A stretch of 61,564 nucleotides of DNA from CAZTHM01 sp041946825 (GCA_041946825.1 JBHGBD010000031.1:1-61564), one strand, 5' to 3'. Shown: positions 30,696 through 38,826, numbered from the stretch's first letter. Program-made: numbers and translations. The notes: a model not told the origin generated them from the sequence alone.

Positions 30696-32291
30696 ATGTC
30701 GAAGGGGAAAAAGATCGCCCTGGGAATTCTGATATTCATCGTGGTGGTGGTGATTGCGGCGGCGGTGGCGATTCCTTATCTGATTGACATTGACCGCTAC
30801 CGGCCGCAGGTGATCGCGCACATTCAGGAAGAGACGGGCAAGCCGGCGGAAATCGGCAAGCTCTCGCTGACGATTTTCCCGACGATGTCGATTCGCGTCG
30901 ACGATTTCGCGCTGGGCAACCCGCAGGGATTTCCCAAGGGGTATCTCGTCAAGACGAAGCGCATCACGGCCGAAGTGGACCGCGACGCGCTTTGGAACCG
31001 TCAGGTGATCATCAAGTCCCTCGACCTGGAAAATCCCGTCATCAATCTTCTCTCCGACGTTCGCGGCAAATGGAATTTCGAGAATCCGCCCAAGGCCCAG
31101 GCCTCGGCCAAGCCCGTCGCCTCCGAACCCTCGTCGTTCACGCTGGGTGTAATTTCCAAGGTCACGATCAGCGACGCCGACCTGAGCGCCGCGAACCTGC
31201 TCGCCTCCGGGCGCCCGGGGCCAAATTTCTTCGAGGCGCGCAGCGTGACGATTGAACTCCAAGACGTGGACGTCAACGCCTTCGTCGGCACGACGACCGC
31301 GTCCCTCGCCCCGACGCACGGTATCGGCATCGCCGGCCGGTTGTTCGGCGCCTCGCTCGCGTTTGCGGCCGAGCCCGCCAAGCCCGCGGCGCAGGGGACG
31401 CTCAAGGCCGATTCACTGCGCTTCAGCACCTTGCAGGCGACCAGCGTGCGCTCGAAGCTGCGCCTTTTTCCCAAACAGGTTTTCTTCGACGATTTGAACT
31501 TTAACCTCTACGACGGCCACGCCGCAGGCAGCCTTTCGTTCAATTTCGCCGGCCAGAATCCGCGTTACTCGACCAACACCAAGATTTCGGGCGTGAACGT
31601 GGCCAAACTGCTGGAAGCTTTCCCTGACGCGCGGGGCAAGATGACCGGCACGATGGACGGCAACATGAAACTCGCGGGCGAAGTCCAGCACTCGCCCGAC
31701 CCGCTGGCGGGCATGCGCGGTGCCGGACAGGTGAGCGTCAAGAACGGACAGCTTCCCAGCCTGCAGCTCAACAAGAACCTCATGACGCTGGCGCGCCTGT
31801 CGAACCTCGGCGCGGCCTCGGGCGACCCATCATCCTTCACTTCGATGGCCGCCGACTTGAATATTGCGGAGGGTAAGATAACCAGCAATAAAGTCACGAT
31901 AGTTGGCAATGGTGTGGACGTCGACGGCGCGGGAGTCCTTTCGCTGGCGGGCGCGGGCAGCCTCGCCTACGACGGCATCGCCAAGCTGGCCGCCGGGCAG
32001 AGCCCCGTTTCGGGTCTCCTGGCGGGGCTTTCGGGCGCGACGGTCGCCGACGGCAAGCTGACGTTTCCATTCGGTGTTGGAGGAACCCTGCAAAGCCCGC
32101 AATTCAAGCTGAAGTCGCTGGGGAGCAAAAACCAATTGACTGGCCTGCAAGGGCTTCTCGGTCAGAAGGGCCAGCAGGGCACCGCGCAGGAAGGCCAGAC
32201 GCAGCAACAAACCCCGCAGGACATGATTCAGGGCCTGGCGGGAATGTTTAAGAAGAAATCGACGACCCAGCAGCAAACGCAACCGAAGTAG
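30696..32291 (+). CDS. AsmA-family protein
   Basis: 531 residues from ATG 30696. One N-terminal membrane helix (about 6-30), then D-R-Y-R-P-Q-V, typical of AsmA. Long stretches of beta strand follow (AsmA N- and C-terminal regions, with I-S-G-V-N-V-A-K-L-L near residue 305). The end is Gln-rich (repeated Q-Q-T-Q). AsmA-like proteins span the periplasm and are linked to lipid transport between membranes. A TTAGAAT box about 40 bp upstream may be its -10. Confidence 0.88.
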   Translation: MSKGKKIALGILIFIVVVVIAAAVAIPYLIDIDRYRPQVIAHIQEETGKPAEIGKLSLTIFPTMSIRVDDFALGNPQGFPKGYLVKTKRITAEVDRDALWNRQVIIKSLDLENPVINLLSDVRGKWNFENPPKAQASAKPVASEPSSFTLGVISKVTISDADLSAANLLASGRPGPNFFEARSVTIELQDVDVNAFVGTTTASLAPTHGIGIAGRLFGASLAFAAEPAKPAAQGTLKADSLRFSTLQATSVRSKLRLFPKQVFFDDLNFNLYDGHAAGSLSFNFAGQNPRYSTNTKISGVNVAKLLEAFPDARGKMTGTMDGNMKLAGEVQHSPDPLAGMRGAGQVSVKNGQLPSLQLNKNLMTLARLSNLGAASGDPSSFTSMAADLNIAEGKITSNKVTIVGNGVDVDGAGVLSLAGAGSLAYDGIAKLAAGQSPVSGLLAGLSGATVADGKLTFPFGVGGTLQSPQFKLKSLGSKNQLTGLQGLLGQKGQQGTAQEGQTQQQTPQDMIQGLAGMFKKKSTTQQQTQPK

Positions 32292-32292
32292 C

Positions 32293-32352
32293 CTTGTCGC
32301 GGCGGGCTTCAGCCTGGCATTGCTCATGCCGTCCTGAAGGGCGGCGCCACGC
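32293..32352. repeat. ggcttcagcc/cctgaagggc hairpin element, copy 1
   Basis: The inner arms are GGGCTTCAG and CCTGAAGG around ggcattgctcatgcc. A closely related perfect hairpin is at 36023-36070. It sits between AsmA and the exchanger gene. Confidence 0.55.
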
Positions 32353-32367
32353 TTGAACCGGCTCATT

Positions 32368-33465
32368 ATGCCCAACTCGTCTCCCTGGCGTGACGCCATT
32401 CGTTTCTCTGTCGGCAACTGGCGTGTCTCGATTTTGCTTCTGGTTCCTGCCGCGCTGGCGCTGGAGATCCTCCACGCGCACCCCGTGGCGATCTTCGCCG
32501 TGGCGGCCCTGGCGCTGGTTCCGCTCGCCAGTCTGCTCGGTGACGCCACGGAGGATTTGGCCGGGCACGTCGGCCCGGCGCTGGGCGGATTCCTCAACGC
32601 CACGCTCGGCAACGCCACCGAGCTCATCATCGCTTTTCTGGCGCTCCGGAGCGGCCACGTCGAAGTCGTCAAGGCTTCGATCACCGGCAGCATCATCGGG
32701 AACCTGCTGCTGGTCTTTGGGCTCGCGGTGCTCGCGGGGGGCATCGGGCGCGAAAAGCAGACCTTCAACCGCACCGCCATCGGCGCCAACACCTCGATGC
32801 TGTTTCTCGCCGTTGTGGCGCTGGTGATGCCGGCGATTTTCGATCTCGCGGTCTTCGGCCGGCTGGAAGAATCCGGCGCGGTCATCGAGCGCCTCAGCTT
32901 CTGGACCGCCGCGGTGCTCCTAGTCAGCTACGCCGCCAGCCTGATTTTCACTTTCCGTACCCACAAAGACGTCTTCCGCGGCGAGGGCCATCACACGCCG
33001 GTGCTCGGTCGCAATACGGCGATTGCCGTCCTCGCCGTGGCGACGTTGCTGATCGCGCTCGCCAGTGAAATCCTGGTCGGCCAGATTGAGTTCGTCACTA
33101 AGGCGATGGGCTGGACGGAGCTCTTCGTCGGGCTCGTCATCGTCGCCACCGTCGGCAACGCCGCCGAGCACTCGACCGCCGTCATGATGGCGCGCAAGGA
33201 CAAGATGGACCTGGCGCTCAATATCGCCGTGGGCTCGAGCACGCAAATAGCGCTCTTTGTCGCGCCCTTGCTGGTTGTCTCCTCGCAGCTGATGACGCGA
33301 CCCATGTCGCTGGTATTTCACCCTCTGGAAATTGCCGCGGTCATCTTCTCCGTCGGCGTCGTCACCCTCGTCTCGCAGGACGGCGAAACCAACTGGTTCG
33401 AGGGCCTGCAATTGCTTAGCGTCTACGTGATTCTCGGCGTGTTCTTCTACTTCCTGCCGTCGTGA
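32368..33465 (+). CDS. cax: Ca2+/H+ antiporter, CaCA family
   Basis: A 365-residue membrane protein with about 11 helices. The two inverted alpha-repeat motifs are plain: G-N-A-T-E-L-I in the first half (near residue 85) and G-N-A-A-E-H in the second half (near residue 265). They carry the cation-binding Glu. It exports Ca2+ in exchange for protons. The ATG at 32368 is preferred, and a TTG at 32353 in frame is possible; neither has a clear ribosome binding site. Confidence 0.92.
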   Translation: MPNSSPWRDAIRFSVGNWRVSILLLVPAALALEILHAHPVAIFAVAALALVPLASLLGDATEDLAGHVGPALGGFLNATLGNATELIIAFLALRSGHVEVVKASITGSIIGNLLLVFGLAVLAGGIGREKQTFNRTAIGANTSMLFLAVVALVMPAIFDLAVFGRLEESGAVIERLSFWTAAVLLVSYAASLIFTFRTHKDVFRGEGHHTPVLGRNTAIAVLAVATLLIALASEILVGQIEFVTKAMGWTELFVGLVIVATVGNAAEHSTAVMMARKDKMDLALNIAVGSSTQIALFVAPLLVVSSQLMTRPMSLVFHPLEIAAVIFSVGVVTLVSQDGETNWFEGLQLLSVYVILGVFFYFLPS

Positions 33466-33499
33466 GCGGGATGTCAGGACTCGAGTCAGGGGCATGATC

Positions 33500-33552
33500 T
33501 TCCAGCGCTCTCCCTCGGGGAGAGGGTGTCCGTCAGCCGACGGACGGGCGAG
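33500..33552. repeat. Short ctctcc/ggagag and ccgtc/gacgg hairpin element
   Basis: CTCTCCC/GGGAGAGG is followed by CCGTCAGCCGACGG. It is related in style to 11524-11714. Its tail gcgagggg also forms the ribosome binding site of the next gene. Confidence 0.5.
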
Positions 33553-33561
33553 GGGAATCCC

Positions 33562-33996
33562 ATGCAACCACCCATCAAGAAAATCGTCATGCAGAAATAC
33601 GAGACGGGAAACGTGCGTGTTACGCTCGAGGCTCACGTGGACGACGACGGCTCGCTCAACCTGGAAGGTTACGACATCGGCGATTTTGTGGAGAAACACT
33701 GGGGCGATTCCGACTACGAGTATTTTCTGTTCGTCAAGAAAGAGAACAAAGAAAAGATTCTGCCGCTGCTGTTGAAAGATCGCTTCGGCAGCATGAGTGA
33801 ATTCCAGAAGTGGCTTGATGAAGAAGCGATTCCCAGCGCGCCCGCGCCGGATTTCGAAGCCTTCCTCGCCGCCAACCCCGAATACAACGACACCATCCTC
33901 CTCCTGCTCCTCCAAGAGCAGTTCCAAACCATGTCCAACTTCATGACGTGGCTGGACGAAAGAAATATCCCCAAGGAATTCGGGAGTTGGGCTTAG
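33562..33996 (+). CDS. Acidic protein with an internal duplication, unknown
   Basis: 144 residues from ATG 33562 (GAGGGGA, 5 nt spacing); upstream in-frame sequence is repeat. The N-terminal half has V-D-D-D-G-S-L-N-L-E-G-Y-D-I. The second half contains the same unit twice: I-L-P-L-L-L-K-D-R-F then M-S-E-F-Q-K-W-L-D-E, and I-L-L-L-L-L-Q-E-Q-F then M-S-N-F-M-T-W-L-D-E. No family was recognised. The stop codon's last base is the first base of a heptad array. Confidence 0.72.
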   Translation: MQPPIKKIVMQKYETGNVRVTLEAHVDDDGSLNLEGYDIGDFVEKHWGDSDYEYFLFVKKENKEKILPLLLKDRFGSMSEFQKWLDEEAIPSAPAPDFEAFLAANPEYNDTILLLLLQEQFQTMSNFMTWLDERNIPKEFGSWA

Positions 33997-34053
33997 ATAA
34001 AGGGTAAAGGCCAAGGGGCAAAGGGCGAAGACTGAAGGGCGGAGCAGGGAAGG
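33996..34053. repeat. Heptad array of gataaag/ggtaaag type
   Basis: Consecutive 7-mers: gataaag, ggtaaag, gccaagg, ggcaaag, ggcgaag, actgaag, ggcggag, then cagggaagg. The period is 7 with no slippage across seven units. It begins on the last base of the TAG of the gene before it. A short complementary arm (gacctttccc) lies near 34121-34131. Confidence 0.8.
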
Positions 34054-34181
34054 TTCATGGGGGTCTTGCGAAGGCGCGGCGTTAAGTCCGGGTTTTTCGG
34101 CCTGTGCTCTTTACAGTTTGACCTTTCCCGATTGATTCCGGCTGTGGCGGAAAGGGGCAAGCGGTCCCTTTCCGGCGGGTG

Positions 34182-34427
34182 ATGACCGAACTCCAGGAAG
34201 ACCCGGAGGAGTTCGACGCCTTCTACGAGCGCCAGGAGGTGTCGGAGGCGGCCCGCGACGGCTAACAGGTCAACCGCGACCAGCGCTGGACGTGGAACCT
34301 GCGCATGGATAACTACCTCGACCGGCAGATCGAGCGCAAAATCCGCCTTTTCACCGTGCTCGGCGATGGCCGCCGCAGACACTCAGCCGAAGAAGCCGCA
34401 AGGCCCGCACCTCACCTGCCAAGATGA
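34182..34427 (+). pseudogene. Degraded small gene with an in-frame TAA
   Basis: M-T-E-L-Q-E-D-P-E-E-F-D-A-F-Y-E-R-Q begins at 34182 and the frame is stopped by TAA at 34263-34265. It stays open afterwards (V-N-R-D-Q-R-W-T-W-N-L-R, D-N-Y-L-D-R-Q-I-E-R-K) to a TGA at 34425. The two halves read like one protein of about 80 residues, so a nonsense mutation is the simple explanation. No family was recognised. A further short frame, 34424-34558, overlaps the TGA. Confidence 0.5.
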
Positions 34428-34747
34428 AAAAGCGAACCGACCGGGTTATTGAAAATATCACCATATCCGATGAGCAAAATGAAGAGGAGGACCCCGCAGT
34501 TGGCGCCCAACAGCCGGTTTCAGCCCGCAAGCTTCCAGTTCCTGCTGGCATTGGCTGACAATGTGTCGCTCCTCGCCACCTCGGCTGAGCGCAGCTTGAA
34601 TTACCGGCTGGCCGGACTTGAATCAAATGTCCGAATTTAGCCCGAGCTTTGAGGACGTCGGGGATTCGTGTCCACTCAGGTTTACAATGGGAAGGCCAAA
34701 GACGTGCTGGCTAAACACGGATTTAAACGCCAAACTGAGGGAATTTG
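34428..34747. other. Non-coding or decayed stretch before ald
   Basis: It contains fragments of two overlapping short frames with no recognisable product, and no repeat element. The last 20 bases carry GAGGG, the ribosome binding site of ald. It is probably the tail of the decayed region that starts at 34054. Confidence 0.4.
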
Positions 34748-35860
34748 ATGGATATCGGTCTCCCCAAGGAAATCAAGGACAACGAGTACAGAGTGGGGTT
34801 GGTGCCGGCGGGCGTGCACGAACTCGTGCAGGACGGGAGTGTGGTTTGGGTCGAGAAAGGTGCCGGAGTGGGCTCGGGTTTTGCGGACGCGGAATATGTC
34901 GCGGCGGGCGCGCGTATCGTTGGAACCGCCGATGAGGTCTACGCACGCAGCGAGATGATTGTCAAGGTGAAGGAGCCGATCGAAGCGGAGTACCCACGCC
35001 TTCGTAAGGGCCAGATTGTGTTCGGCTATCTCCACTTGGCTCCCATGCCGGAGCTCACCACGGTGCTGGTGGAGAAGCAGGTGACGGGCGTCGCCTACGA
35101 AACCATCCGCGATGCGACCGGCACCTTGCCGCTTCTCACGCCTATGAGCGAAATCGCCGGGCGCATGTCGATCGCGGTAGGCAGCTATTTTCTCCAAAAG
35201 CCCAAAGGCGGGCGCGGGGTCCTGCTGGGCGGCGTGCCGGGGGTGCGGCCGGGGCTGGTAGTGATTGTGGGCGCGGGCACCGTGGGCATTAACGCCACCA
35301 AGATGGCGATGGGGATGGGCGCGCAGGTGCTGGTGCTGGATGTGGACCTGAATCGCCTGCGGCATCTCGACGACCTGTTTTTCGGGCGCGTGGAGACGCA
35401 TCTCTCGAGCCCGTTCTACGTCGCGGACGCGGTGAAGAAAGCCGACCTGTTGATCGGCGGTGTGCTGGTTCCGGGGGCCGCGGCGCCGCGCGTAGTGACG
35501 CGCAAGATGGTCTCGACGATGCAGCCCGGCTCGGTGATCGTGGACGTTTCGGTCGACCAGGGGGGGTGCGTTGAAACCACGCGGCCGACTTCGCACAGCG
35601 ATCCGGTTTTTGAAGTCGACGGCGTGATTCACTACTGCGTCACCAACATGCCGGGCGCCATGCCGCGGACTTCGACGATTGCCCTGACGAACGCCACGTT
35701 GCCCTACGCGCGCAAAATCGCGGCTCTCGGATTGAAGCAAGCCATTGCCGAGAATTCGCTGCTCAAAGACGGCGTGAACACTTGCGCGGGGCACATCACT
35801 TGCCAGCCAGTGGCCGATTCGCAGGGGAGGGCGTATCGGGAATTGCAGGAGTTGCTCTGA
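34748..35860 (+). CDS. ald: Alanine dehydrogenase
   Basis: 370 residues, the usual length for NAD-dependent alanine dehydrogenase (L-alanine to pyruvate plus ammonia). The family opening is clear: G-L-P-K-E-I-K-D-N-E-Y-R-V. G-Y-L-H-L-A-P carries the catalytic His, and V-I-V-G-A-G-T-V-G-I-N-A binds NAD. The D-V-S-V-D-Q-G-G-C-V-E-T-T-R and H-Y-C-V-T-N-M-P-G blocks are also conserved. The ATG at 34748 follows GAGGG by 6 nt. It may act with the aminotransferase gene 255 bp downstream in alanine/pyruvate exchange. Confidence 0.96.
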   Translation: MDIGLPKEIKDNEYRVGLVPAGVHELVQDGSVVWVEKGAGVGSGFADAEYVAAGARIVGTADEVYARSEMIVKVKEPIEAEYPRLRKGQIVFGYLHLAPMPELTTVLVEKQVTGVAYETIRDATGTLPLLTPMSEIAGRMSIAVGSYFLQKPKGGRGVLLGGVPGVRPGLVVIVGAGTVGINATKMAMGMGAQVLVLDVDLNRLRHLDDLFFGRVETHLSSPFYVADAVKKADLLIGGVLVPGAAAPRVVTRKMVSTMQPGSVIVDVSVDQGGCVETTRPTSHSDPVFEVDGVIHYCVTNMPGAMPRTSTIALTNATLPYARKIAALGLKQAIAENSLLKDGVNTCAGHITCQPVADSQGRAYRELQELL

Positions 35861-35870
35861 GAAGAGAGCA

Positions 35871-35899
35871 ATCAGCCCTCAGCCATCAGCTTTCAGGCA
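35871..35899. repeat. Short heptad run atcagcc, ctcagcc, atcagct, ttcaggc
   Basis: Four 7-nt units of the tcagcca class lie directly after ald. No facing arm is seen here. Confidence 0.6.
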
Positions 35900-35901
35900 T
35901 T

Positions 35902-36004
35902 GTCATCCTGAGGAGTCCCGATGTACTTTATCGGGACGACGAAGGATCTGAAGTTGTGGAAGCCAATGAAAGGCAGATCCTTCTCCCGCTCTGGGCGGGA
36001 TGAC
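35902..36004. repeat. Dispersed GTCATCCTGAG palindromic element, copy 3
   Basis: It begins gtcatcctgaggagtcccgatg and ends gcgggatgac, with inner arms gacgaaggatctg and cagatccttctcccg. It is about 103 bp long and the cleanest copy of the family. It lies between ald and the aminotransferase gene. Confidence 0.8.
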
Positions 36005-36022
36005 ATGAGCCGCATGGCTTTC

Positions 36023-36070
36023 GTAGCGCTGCCCTTCAGGGCAGCATGCCGGGCTGAAGCCCAGCGCTAC
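36023..36070. repeat. Perfect gtagcgctg/cagcgctac hairpin element
   Basis: The outer 9-bp arms GTAGCGCTG (36023-36031) and CAGCGCTAC (36062-36070) enclose cccttcagggcagc and gggctgaagc inner arms. Related to 32293-32352. Confidence 0.7.
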
Positions 36071-36074
36071 TTCA

Positions 36075-36103
36075 TTGACCGTCACGCAGCTATCTGTTAC
36101 AAA
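36075..36103 (+). promoter_or_regulatory. Strong promoter almost on the aminotransferase start
   Basis: TTGACC, 17 nt, TACAAA. The -10 box ends 12 bp before the ATG at 36116, so transcription would begin only about 5 nt upstream of the start codon. No ribosome binding site is seen, which fits a near-leaderless message. Confidence 0.6.
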
Positions 36104-36115
36104 TGAAGATTCGCT

Positions 36116-37330
36116 ATGTCACCGAGAGTTGAGCCAATCCGGGCCATTGCGGCGTCGCAGCGCACCGAGCACATCCGGTACGCGATTCGGGACATCGCGG
36201 TGCTCGCCGAGCAGTTGGCGCGCCAGGGCAAGGAGATCCTGCCGCTCAACATCGGCGACCCGATGGCCTACGATTTCCAGGTGCCGGAGCACCTGATCGA
36301 AGCGGTGGCCAAGGCGATGCGCGACGGCAAGAACGGCTACGCCCCGTCGCTGGGTGCGCCCGAGGCGCTGGAAGCGATTCGCGCCATGGCGGAGCGCAAG
36401 GGAATTCGTAATATCCAGAGTGTGTTTATTACCGCGGGCGTAAGCGAAGCAGTGGACATCTGCCTGACGGCGCTGGTCAATCCCGGAGAGAATGTCCTGA
36501 CGCCCTGCCCCGACTATCCGCTCTATTCCGCCGTGCTCGCCAAACTCGAGACCCAGGCGAACGCCTACGCGCTCGACGAGGACTCGGCGTGGGAACCCGA
36601 CATCGAGCACCTTTCGACCCGCATCTTCACCGGCACGCGCGCCATCGTGGTCATCAATCCCAACAACCCCACCGGCGCGGTTTATTCGCCGCGCACGCTC
36701 GAAGCGATCGCCGAGTTGGCGCGGCAGTTCGGCCTGGTGGTTCTGGCGGACGAGATTTATGACGAACTCCTGTTGGACGGCGGGGATCACACACCGCTCG
36801 CCGCGCTGGCGCCCGACCTTCCGGTGATTACCTTCGGCGGGCTCTCGAAGGGATATCTGGTCCCCGGCTGGCGGCTGGGCTGGGCGATCGTGAGCGGAAA
36901 CGGCGCGGCGCTCAGGCCCTACATCGAGGGCATGCACAAGCTGCTGCGGTCGCGCATCAGCGCCAACCACGCGCAGCAATACGCCATTCGCCCGGCCCTT
37001 GAAGGCCCGCAGGATCACTTCGAGGAAGTTCTCACGAAGCTGCGCGCCCGGCGCGACCTTACCGTGAAGTGGTGCAACGCGATCCCGCACATGAGCTGCG
37101 TCGCGCCGCGCGGGGCGTTTTATGCCTTCCCGAGCCTCGATATTCCCGGCAGCGACGAGGAGTTTGTGAAAGAGTTGCTGGTCGAAAAACAGGTGATGGT
37201 GGTGCACGGCCGTGGGTTCTGTCCGACGCTGCCCACGCCGCACATTCGCATCGTGTTTCTCGCCGACGAGCCCACGCTCGAACGCGCGTATCGGAGCATC
37301 GGGGAGTTCATGGCGGAGCATTATTCGTGA
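36116..37330 (+). CDS. Class I/II pyridoxal-phosphate aminotransferase (AlaA-like)
   Basis: A 404-residue protein with fold-type I aminotransferase landmarks: N-P-N-N-P-T-G-A at about 180, A-D-E-I-Y-D-E at about 217, the Schiff-base Lys in G-L-S-K-G-Y-L-V-P-G-W-R, and the substrate-binding Arg in P-H-I-R-I-V-F near the end. The set matches alanine/glutamate-pyruvate aminotransferases (AlaA/AlaT type) best. Neighbouring ald supports an alanine role, but aspartate or other amino acids cannot be excluded. Confidence 0.88.
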   Translation: MSPRVEPIRAIAASQRTEHIRYAIRDIAVLAEQLARQGKEILPLNIGDPMAYDFQVPEHLIEAVAKAMRDGKNGYAPSLGAPEALEAIRAMAERKGIRNIQSVFITAGVSEAVDICLTALVNPGENVLTPCPDYPLYSAVLAKLETQANAYALDEDSAWEPDIEHLSTRIFTGTRAIVVINPNNPTGAVYSPRTLEAIAELARQFGLVVLADEIYDELLLDGGDHTPLAALAPDLPVITFGGLSKGYLVPGWRLGWAIVSGNGAALRPYIEGMHKLLRSRISANHAQQYAIRPALEGPQDHFEEVLTKLRARRDLTVKWCNAIPHMSCVAPRGAFYAFPSLDIPGSDEEFVKELLVEKQVMVVHGRGFCPTLPTPHIRIVFLADEPTLERAYRSIGEFMAEHYS

Positions 37331-37340
37331 GAAGAGGCCG

Positions 37341-37400
37341 TCAGCACTCAGCTTCCAGCCTTCAGCAAGCTAAGCGCTGATGGCTGAAGGCTGATGGCTG
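37341..37400. repeat. Heptad inverted arms of the tcagcNN class
   Basis: The left arm is tcagcac, tcagctt, ccagcct, tcagcaa. The right arm is gctgatg, gctgaag, gctgatg, gctg. They face each other across about 8 nt. The right arm contains an ATG that could be mistaken for the start of the next gene. Confidence 0.8.
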
Positions 37401-37411
37401 TACTTGGTATT

Positions 37412-38140
37412 ATGACGTCAAGCGATTTTCCAATCTGGTCAACACTCGCGCTGGGCTTCGTGCTCGGATTGCGGCACGCGCTCGATGCCGACCACCTGGC
37501 GGCTGTTTCGACCTTCGTAAGCGAGGAGAAGAGCTTGTTGCGCTCCTCGTTGATCGGCGTTTCCTGGGGAATGGGCCATACGGCGGCGTTGCTGGTCTTT
37601 GGTCTGCTGGTGGCCACGTTCCGCCTGGCGCTTACGCCGCGCTTCTCGCAGGCGCTGGAATTCCTGGTCGGCTGCATGTTGGTGTTTCTCGGAGTGAGCG
37701 TCCTCGTCAAACTCGCGCGCACCAGCGCCCTGCACGTCCACGCGCACCGGCACGATGGTGTTGAGCACAAGCACTTGCACCTGCACGTGGCGGAGCCCGC
37801 GCATCAGCATCAGCATGCGCACCGCACTTTGCGTCTGGGCGGCAGGCCATTCGTCGTCGGGGTCGTGCACGGGTTGGCGGGCACCGCGGCCTTGATGATG
37901 CTCGTGGTCGGCGCGCTCCCATCGGCGTTGCTCGCCGCCGCGTACATCCTGATTTTTGGAGTCGGCTCGATCGGCGGGATGATGGTCATGAGCGTCTTGA
38001 TGAGCGTGCCGCTGGCGCTGGCGGCGCGGCGTTTGCACATCCTCGAACGGGTCATCCGCCTGGTCGCAGGGCTCTTCAGCCTGGGCTTCGGCGGCTATTT
38101 GACTTGGGAAGTTGGATTGATTCAGGCGCTCGTTCGATGA
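37412..38140 (+). CDS. Nickel/cobalt exporter of the NicO/RcnA type
   Basis: 242 residues from ATG 37412. The in-frame ATG at 37394 lies inside the repeat, so I do not use it. Six membrane segments. H-A-L-D-A-D-H in the first segment is the H-x4-D-H motif shared by Ni/Co permeases. A His-rich loop at about 110-140 (more than ten His, such as H-Q-H-Q-H-A-H) is typical of metal efflux proteins. The direction of transport (export) is inferred from the His loop and family. Confidence 0.85.
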   Translation: MTSSDFPIWSTLALGFVLGLRHALDADHLAAVSTFVSEEKSLLRSSLIGVSWGMGHTAALLVFGLLVATFRLALTPRFSQALEFLVGCMLVFLGVSVLVKLARTSALHVHAHRHDGVEHKHLHLHVAEPAHQHQHAHRTLRLGGRPFVVGVVHGLAGTAALMMLVVGALPSALLAAAYILIFGVGSIGGMMVMSVLMSVPLALAARRLHILERVIRLVAGLFSLGFGGYLTWEVGLIQALVR

Positions 38141-38149
38141 GGATCAGCC

Positions 38150-38258
38150 GTCCGCTTTCGGCCCTCAGCTTTCAGCGAGCGGGTGAGCGTGGTGCGGATT
38201 GCTGACGGCTGATTGCTTAGAGCTTTTCTGGTAACCGGCAACTGGCAACTGATTTCCA
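38150..38258. repeat. Heptad-type inverted arms, degenerate
   Basis: atcagccgtccgctttcgg and ctcagctttcagc face gctgacggctgattgc. Then ggcaact, ggcaact, gatttcc run up to the ATG of the next small gene. Confidence 0.6.
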
Positions 38259-38408
38259 ATGGGCGAGACGAAACTCGATCTCAATCCCGCACCGACCGAA
38301 CTGCCGGTGGAGGTCTGCCCGGTATGCTCGAAACGGCTGGAATCGCGCCAGTGCAAACTGGTCTGCCCGCGCTGCGGCTACTTCATGTCGTGCTCGGAAT
38401 TCGACTAG
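38259..38408 (+). CDS. Tiny zinc-ribbon protein
   Basis: A 49-residue protein, M-G-E-T-K-L-D-L-N, with C-P-V-C and C-P-R-C-G knuckles 14 residues apart and the ending Y-F-M-S-C-S-E-F-D. I recall this last block as recurring in small bacterial zinc ribbons with no known role. The knuckle spacing supports a real gene. No ribosome binding site is visible, and a repeat ends directly at its start. Confidence 0.7.
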   Translation: MGETKLDLNPAPTELPVEVCPVCSKRLESRQCKLVCPRCGYFMSCSEFD

Positions 38409-38426
38409 GGGCATTGGATCAGGCCG

Positions 38427-38455
38427 TTTACTTTCACCCTGAAGGCGGGTAGAAT
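38427..38455 (+). promoter_or_regulatory. Promoter of the STAS gene
   Basis: TTTACT, 17 nt, TAGAAT, followed 23 bp later by the ATG, with GGAGG in between. Confidence 0.55.
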
Positions 38456-38478
38456 GCGGCGCTCAACGGAGGATGCGA

Positions 38479-38826
38479 ATGGCCCTGCAGATTAACGAAC
38501 AGGAAACATCGGGAGTGACGGTTCTGACGCTCTCGGGTCGGGTGACCCTGGGGGAGGAGAGCAGCAAGCTGCGAACCAAGCTGAAGGATCTGCTGGCGAC
38601 GGGGAAGACGCGCGTGGTGCTCGACCTGGCGGACGTCAGCTACATCGACAGCGCCGGCCTGGGCACACTGGTGGCCGGATACACCTCGGCGCGCAACCAA
38701 GGCGCCAGTATGAAACTGGCTAATCTAACTAAGAAGTTTGATGAGCAGTTACATATAACTAAGCTCGTGACGGTCTTCGAGGTGTACGACAGCGTGGCAG
38801 GCGCGCTGAAGTCGTTCACGGCGTGA
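38479..38826 (+). CDS. STAS-domain anti-sigma factor antagonist
   Basis: 115 residues from ATG 38479 (GGAGG, 6 nt spacing). A single STAS domain with the phosphorylation loop Y-I-D-S-A-G-L-G, whose Ser is the target of SpoIIAB/RsbW-type kinases. Such antagonists free a sigma factor by binding its anti-sigma partner when unphosphorylated. No partner kinase lies nearby. Confidence 0.92.
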   Translation: MALQINEQETSGVTVLTLSGRVTLGEESSKLRTKLKDLLATGKTRVVLDLADVSYIDSAGLGTLVAGYTSARNQGASMKLANLTKKFDEQLHITKLVTVFEVYDSVAGALKSFTA

